A stretch of DNA of 64,000 nucleotides from contig QCGV01000002.1 in assembly GCA_003278145.1 (NCBI GenBank), positions 1-64,000 of the forward strand, written 5' to 3'. The translations under genes were made by a program, and so were the position numbers. This document shows, piece by piece, positions 60,960 to 64,000 of the stretch. Every line of letters starts with the position of its first letter. Position 1 is the stretch's first letter. Origin of the DNA: OCS116 cluster bacterium AG-390-A19. Lineage in GTDB: Bacteria > Pseudomonadota > Alphaproteobacteria > MED-G09. Under the pieces are notes generated by a model. That model did not search any database, had not been told where the DNA came from, and worked only from the letters and a program-made list of their open reading frames with translations.

Positions 60960-61880
60960 ATGGATTATTTAATTTTAATACTATTAATTACTTTGCTAGT
61001 TGTAATGGCCTTAATATTTTTTAATATTAATAAACAAAACAAACGAACAAACGATAATAAGAATATTTTTATAGACTTTGAAAAAAATCAAGAAACTCAA
61101 AGTGAAACGCTTAATAGACAAGAAAAAGCATTATCAGATTTAAGAATTTCTATTGAAAACTTTCAAGAACCAATTCAGAAATTACGTAACTACTTGTCTG
61201 GTGGAACTAAAGCAGGACAGTTTGGTGAATGGTCATTAAAGGCTATCATACAAGATATTTTTCCTGAAAACAGATACAGAGAAAATGAAGAGATAATTGA
61301 AGGCAGCGGCAAAAGAGTTGAATTTGTAATTATCCTTCCAGGAGGATTACTACAGCCAATTGATGCTAAATTTCCATCTGGTCTATATGACAATTATATA
61401 GAAGCCTCATCAAAAAGTGATAAAGAAAAGGTAAAATCATCAAAAAAAGATATTGAAAGGCACGTTAAGAGCGATGCCGAAGATATAAAAACAAAATATT
61501 TACTAACCGGTAAAACTTCAGATCTTGGAATTATGTATATCCCCAGTGAGGCTCTTATTCAATTGATCGATACATTAGATATAAGAGAAGAATTATTCAG
61601 AGATTACAGAGTATTAATTCTAGGTCCAAATTCACTTGCAGCTTACCTTCTGAGTATTTCTATGAATTATAGAGTTGAGTCATTTAATGAAAGAGCCTCT
61701 GAAATTATGAATGAATTTGGAAAGCTTAAAAAAGAGTTTGAAAAATTTAGCAATTCAACAAATGAATTAAGAAAAAAAGCAGAGGAAATTCTAAATAAGA
61801 TTGATGAATATGGAACTAGAGAAAGACAAATGTCAAAAGCTATTGATAATATGGAAAATATCAATAAGGAAAAAAGATGA
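60960..61880 (+). CDS. rmuC: RmuC-family DNA recombination protein
   Basis: 306 residues. An N-terminal membrane helix (about 3-21) is followed by a coiled-coil (about 25-75) and the RmuC domain with SGGTKAGQFGEWSLKAIIQDIFP (about 80-102), GLLQPIDAKFPSGLYDNY (about 126-143) and LGIMYIPSEALIQLI (about 188-202). A second coiled-coil closes the protein. It is shorter than E. coli RmuC (475) but contains the whole nuclease-like core. It limits inversion of short repeats in E. coli. It begins 23 bp after the tRNA. Confidence 0.88.
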   Translation: MDYLILILLITLLVVMALIFFNINKQNKRTNDNKNIFIDFEKNQETQSETLNRQEKALSDLRISIENFQEPIQKLRNYLSGGTKAGQFGEWSLKAIIQDIFPENRYRENEEIIEGSGKRVEFVIILPGGLLQPIDAKFPSGLYDNYIEASSKSDKEKVKSSKKDIERHVKSDAEDIKTKYLLTGKTSDLGIMYIPSEALIQLIDTLDIREELFRDYRVLILGPNSLAAYLLSISMNYRVESFNERASEIMNEFGKLKKEFEKFSNSTNELRKKAEEILNKIDEYGTRERQMSKAIDNMENINKEKR

Positions 61881-61958
61881 TATATTTGATCACTTAATTT
61901 GACTTAACAATATGTTGGTTTTATAAACCCTGTAAGTTTAAATTATAAAGGTTAAATT

Positions 61959-62093
61959 ATGAAAAGAACATTCCAGCCTAGTAACTTAGTTAGAAAAAGA
62001 CGTCATGGTTTTCGTTCAAGATTACAAACTGTAGGTGGCAGAAATGTCTTATCTAACAGAAGAGCTAAAGGTAGAAAGTCTCTATCTGCTTAA
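61959..62093 (+). CDS. rpmH: 50S ribosomal protein L34
   Basis: 44 residues, complete: starts [20 protein letters not shown] and ends [11 protein letters not shown], the universal L34 pattern. An AAAGG ribosome site lies at 61947-61951. Head of the conserved rpmH-rnpA-yidC order. The strong basic composition and length leave no doubt. Confidence 0.98.
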   Translation: MKRTFQPSNLVRKRRHGFRSRLQTVGGRNVLSNRRAKGRKSLSA

Positions 62094-62100
62094 ATATTTT

Positions 62101-62469
62101 ATGAAATCTGAACAAGATGAAAGTGGCTCTAAAGAACTAGGGTTTATTTTAGGTAAAATTACTAAACGTTCAGATTATGTAAAGGCCTCAAAAGGACAAT
62201 ACATAAAAACCTCAGCCCTGTTTCTTCAAAAAGTCAAAAGAGATGATAAAAAAAATCCAAGATATGGTGTTACAGCTTCAAAAAAAATTGGTAATGCTGT
62301 CGAGAGGAATAAAGCTAAAAGAAGAATAAGGCATGCGATTAAAGAAGTTCTTCCAAAGTATGGAAAAAGTGGTTACGACTATGTAGTAATAGCTACAATT
62401 AAAACAAATAAAGTTTCTTGGAATACTGTTCTAAATGATTTAGAGAAAGCTTTTAGGGAGATTAAGTAA
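62101..62469 (+). CDS. rnpA: Ribonuclease P protein component
   Basis: 122 residues from ATG 62101, seven bases after rpmH, the usual length. The RNR signature SKKIGNAVERNKAKRRIRHAI (about 61-81) and KITKRSDYVKASKG (about 19-32) are present. No ribosome site precedes this ATG; starts at 62044 (ATG) or 62035 (GTG) would overlap rpmH by about 50 bp and give an N-terminal extension. It binds RNase P RNA and helps mature tRNA 5' ends. It overlaps the yidC start by one base (TAATG). Confidence 0.9.
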   Translation: MKSEQDESGSKELGFILGKITKRSDYVKASKGQYIKTSALFLQKVKRDDKKNPRYGVTASKKIGNAVERNKAKRRIRHAIKEVLPKYGKSGYDYVVIATIKTNKVSWNTVLNDLEKAFREIK

Positions 62470-64000
62470 TGAATGATTCATCGAGGTATATAATGGCAAT
62501 AGTTATAGCCATGATTATTCTCTTTACCTGGCAAATTTTATTTCCTGTCGAACAACCAAACTATCAACAAGAGAATGGTCAAGAAACATTATTAGATGAC
62601 CCATCTATACCAGAGGTTAGTAATATAATTCCTGTTAAAGCAGTTAGTTGTGAGTCTGAAAAGATAATTATCGATAACGATAGACTAGAAGGGTCAATTG
62701 ATCTTTGTGGAGCTCAAATTAATGAAATTTACTTAAAAAAATTTAATACTACTGCAAGCATTGATAGCGATTATGTTCAATTATTTAAGAAGGATTCATA
62801 TTGGGTTGAGTCAGGTTGGTTGGCACCAAGAGGAGCAAATTTTTTATTACCCGATGAAAATACTCTTTGGAAACTAGAATCACAAAATAGTATACTTTCA
62901 CCAAATACACCCGTGGTTATTTCATGGGAAAATGGTGATGGGTTAAAATTTATTCAAAGATTTTCTATAGATGAAAATTATCTTTTTACTTTTACCCAAG
63001 AAGTTGAAAATAATACTCTTGGACTTATAACACTATTTCCCTTTAATAAATTGTCTAGGAAAGATTTGCCAACAAGCCAAACACTTGGTCTTCTTCATGA
63101 AGGTCCTGCTGGATGGTTTGACGAAAAATTAGATGAGCAAGATTATGATGATATTTATGAGAAAGATTTTCGAAAAGAATTTAAAAATGGCTGGATAGGA
63201 ATTAGAGATAAATATTGGGCAACAGCAATAAGTTCACTTGATGAAGGTGAAAAAAAAGCTCACTTTAAAGTATCAAAACAAAATCAAGGCGATATTTATA
63301 GAATTGGGTACACTGGTGAGGCTACAAGCGCTTCTCCAGGTTCAACTTTGTCATCCGATGGCTTAATATTCATTGGAGCTAAAGAAGTTGATATAATTCA
63401 GGATTATTCAGGTAAAAAAGGTCTCTCAAAATTTGATCTAATTATTGACTGGGGATGGTTTTATTTTATCTCCAAACCCTTATTTTATATTCTAGATTTC
63501 TTATACATATATACAGGAAATTTTGGAGTAGCTATTCTCCTTTTAACCGTTCTCATAAAGCTTGTTTTCTTCCCTGTCGTCAATAGATCTTATGTCCAAA
63601 TGGCTAAAATGAGGAAAGTTCAACCAGAAATACAAAAAATGAAAGAACTTTATGGTGATGATCGCCAAAAAATGGCTCAAGAAATGCAAACCCTATATAA
63701 AAAAGAAGAATTAAAACCTCTGTCAGGTTGTTTGCCTGTATTCATTCAAATACCAGTATTCTTTGCGCTATATAATGTTTTACTTGTAACAATTGAAATG
63801 AGACATGCACCCTTCTTTGGATGGATTAGAGATTTATCTGCGCCTGACCCATTATCGGTATTTAATTTATTTGGAATAATTGATTGGACCCCACCTCAAA
63901 TTTTAATGATTGGAATATTTCACTTATTATTTGGACTTACCTTTTTACTTCAAACAAAACTGAATCCAGCTCCTACAGATCAGATTCAAAAAACACTTTT
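62469..64000 (+). CDS. yidC: Membrane protein insertase YidC, truncated by window edge
   Basis: Open from ATG 62469 to the window end (510 codons; no stop). The N-terminal helix MAIVIAMIILFTWQILFP (about 9-26) and the large periplasmic beta domain (about 50-330, GWFDEKLDEQDYDDIYE) precede the 60K core. The core starts near 336 with WGWFYFISKPLFYILDFLYIYTGNFGVAIL, then RSYVQMAKMRKVQPEIQ and KPLSGCLPVFIQIPVFFALYNVL. It inserts inner-membrane proteins with or without SecYEG. The last ~50 residues are missing. No yidD lies between rnpA and yidC. Confidence 0.96.
   Translation, partial: MNDSSRYIMAIVIAMIILFTWQILFPVEQPNYQQENGQETLLDDPSIPEVSNIIPVKAVSCESEKIIIDNDRLEGSIDLCGAQINEIYLKKFNTTASIDSDYVQLFKKDSYWVESGWLAPRGANFLLPDENTLWKLESQNSILSPNTPVVISWENGDGLKFIQRFSIDENYLFTFTQEVENNTLGLITLFPFNKLSRKDLPTSQTLGLLHEGPAGWFDEKLDEQDYDDIYEKDFRKEFKNGWIGIRDKYWATAISSLDEGEKKAHFKVSKQNQGDIYRIGYTGEATSASPGSTLSSDGLIFIGAKEVDIIQDYSGKKGLSKFDLIIDWGWFYFISKPLFYILDFLYIYTGNFGVAILLLTVLIKLVFFPVVNRSYVQMAKMRKVQPEIQKMKELYGDDRQKMAQEMQTLYKKEELKPLSGCLPVFIQIPVFFALYNVLLVTIEMRHAPFFGWIRDLSAPDPLSVFNLFGIIDWTPPQILMIGIFHLLFGLTFLLQTKLNPAPTDQIQKTL

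Noticed and set aside
1-64000. CRISPR arrays, insertion sequences, prophage or rRNA genes
   Set aside because: No spaced direct-repeat arrays, transposase-like or phage-like products, or rRNA signatures were found on reading both strands.

Overview
The window looks like a contiguous stretch of chromosome from an AT-rich (roughly one-third GC by eye), probably marine alphaproteobacterium. The best taxonomic marker is a gcrA cell-cycle regulator gene, a family known only from Alphaproteobacteria. It lies beside argD/argF and a complete Pho system whose enlarged PstC/PstA permeases are also the alphaproteobacterial type. The rpmH-rnpA-yidC block at the right edge, two tRNA genes and tight gene packing with many short overlaps all point to a normal, streamlined chromosome. 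I see no phage, insertion sequence, CRISPR array or rRNA gene, and no gene-free stretch longer than about 250 bases.

Left part (1-24.2 kb) is mostly core metabolism: the start of a probable dCTP deaminase gene, TrkH potassium uptake, argD-argF with an ABC-2 permease, and gcrA. A long phosphate block follows on the minus strand: phoR, then porin-pstS-pstC-pstA-pstB-phoU-phoB behind a convincing Pho box. After a few small genes comes a tightly overlapping operon arsC-aqpS-ppk2-ppx (arsenate reduction, arsenite-type aquaglyceroporin, polyphosphate kinase 2, exopolyphosphatase). It is preceded by a second sequence with Pho-box geometry, suggesting that arsenate handling and polyphosphate turnover join the phosphate-starvation response. 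A panB-panC-panD operon (pantothenate pathway) with a metallo-beta-lactamase-fold lipoprotein closes this part.

Middle part (24.3-59.8 kb) is an accessory, catabolic-looking region. It has four TonB-dependent receptors (two are tandem paralogues), three Rieske non-heme iron oxygenase alpha subunits, an SDR dehydrogenase, SnoaL/limonene-epoxide-hydrolase-fold proteins, a cupin, a VOC protein, a ThuA-like protein, a glutathione transferase, an MFS transporter, a D-aminoacylase-type amidohydrolase and a malonyl-CoA synthetase. It also has a three-gene module of GltD-like oxidoreductase and 2-oxoacid:ferredoxin oxidoreductase (KorA/KorB). The inferred theme is uptake of a scarce organic substrate across the outer membrane followed by oxygenase-led breakdown; the substrate cannot be read from the sequence. 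Three consecutive genes for secreted proteins of unknown function (44.6-46.9 kb) include two that each carry an internal duplication with evenly spaced cysteines.

Right part (58-64 kb) returns to housekeeping: gamma-glutamyltransferase, a P1-family self-cleaving peptidase, tRNA-Arg, RmuC, rpmH, rnpA and the first 510 codons of yidC. Strong GC-rich hairpins with T-runs sit behind several TonB receptor genes and the secreted-protein genes. Points most worth a second look are the Pho-box-linked arsenate/polyphosphate operon, the duplicated secreted proteins, a hairpin with a G-quadruplex-capable loop, a possible non-standard start codon of pstC, a DnaA-box cluster, and a GANTC cluster before the GltD-Kor module.
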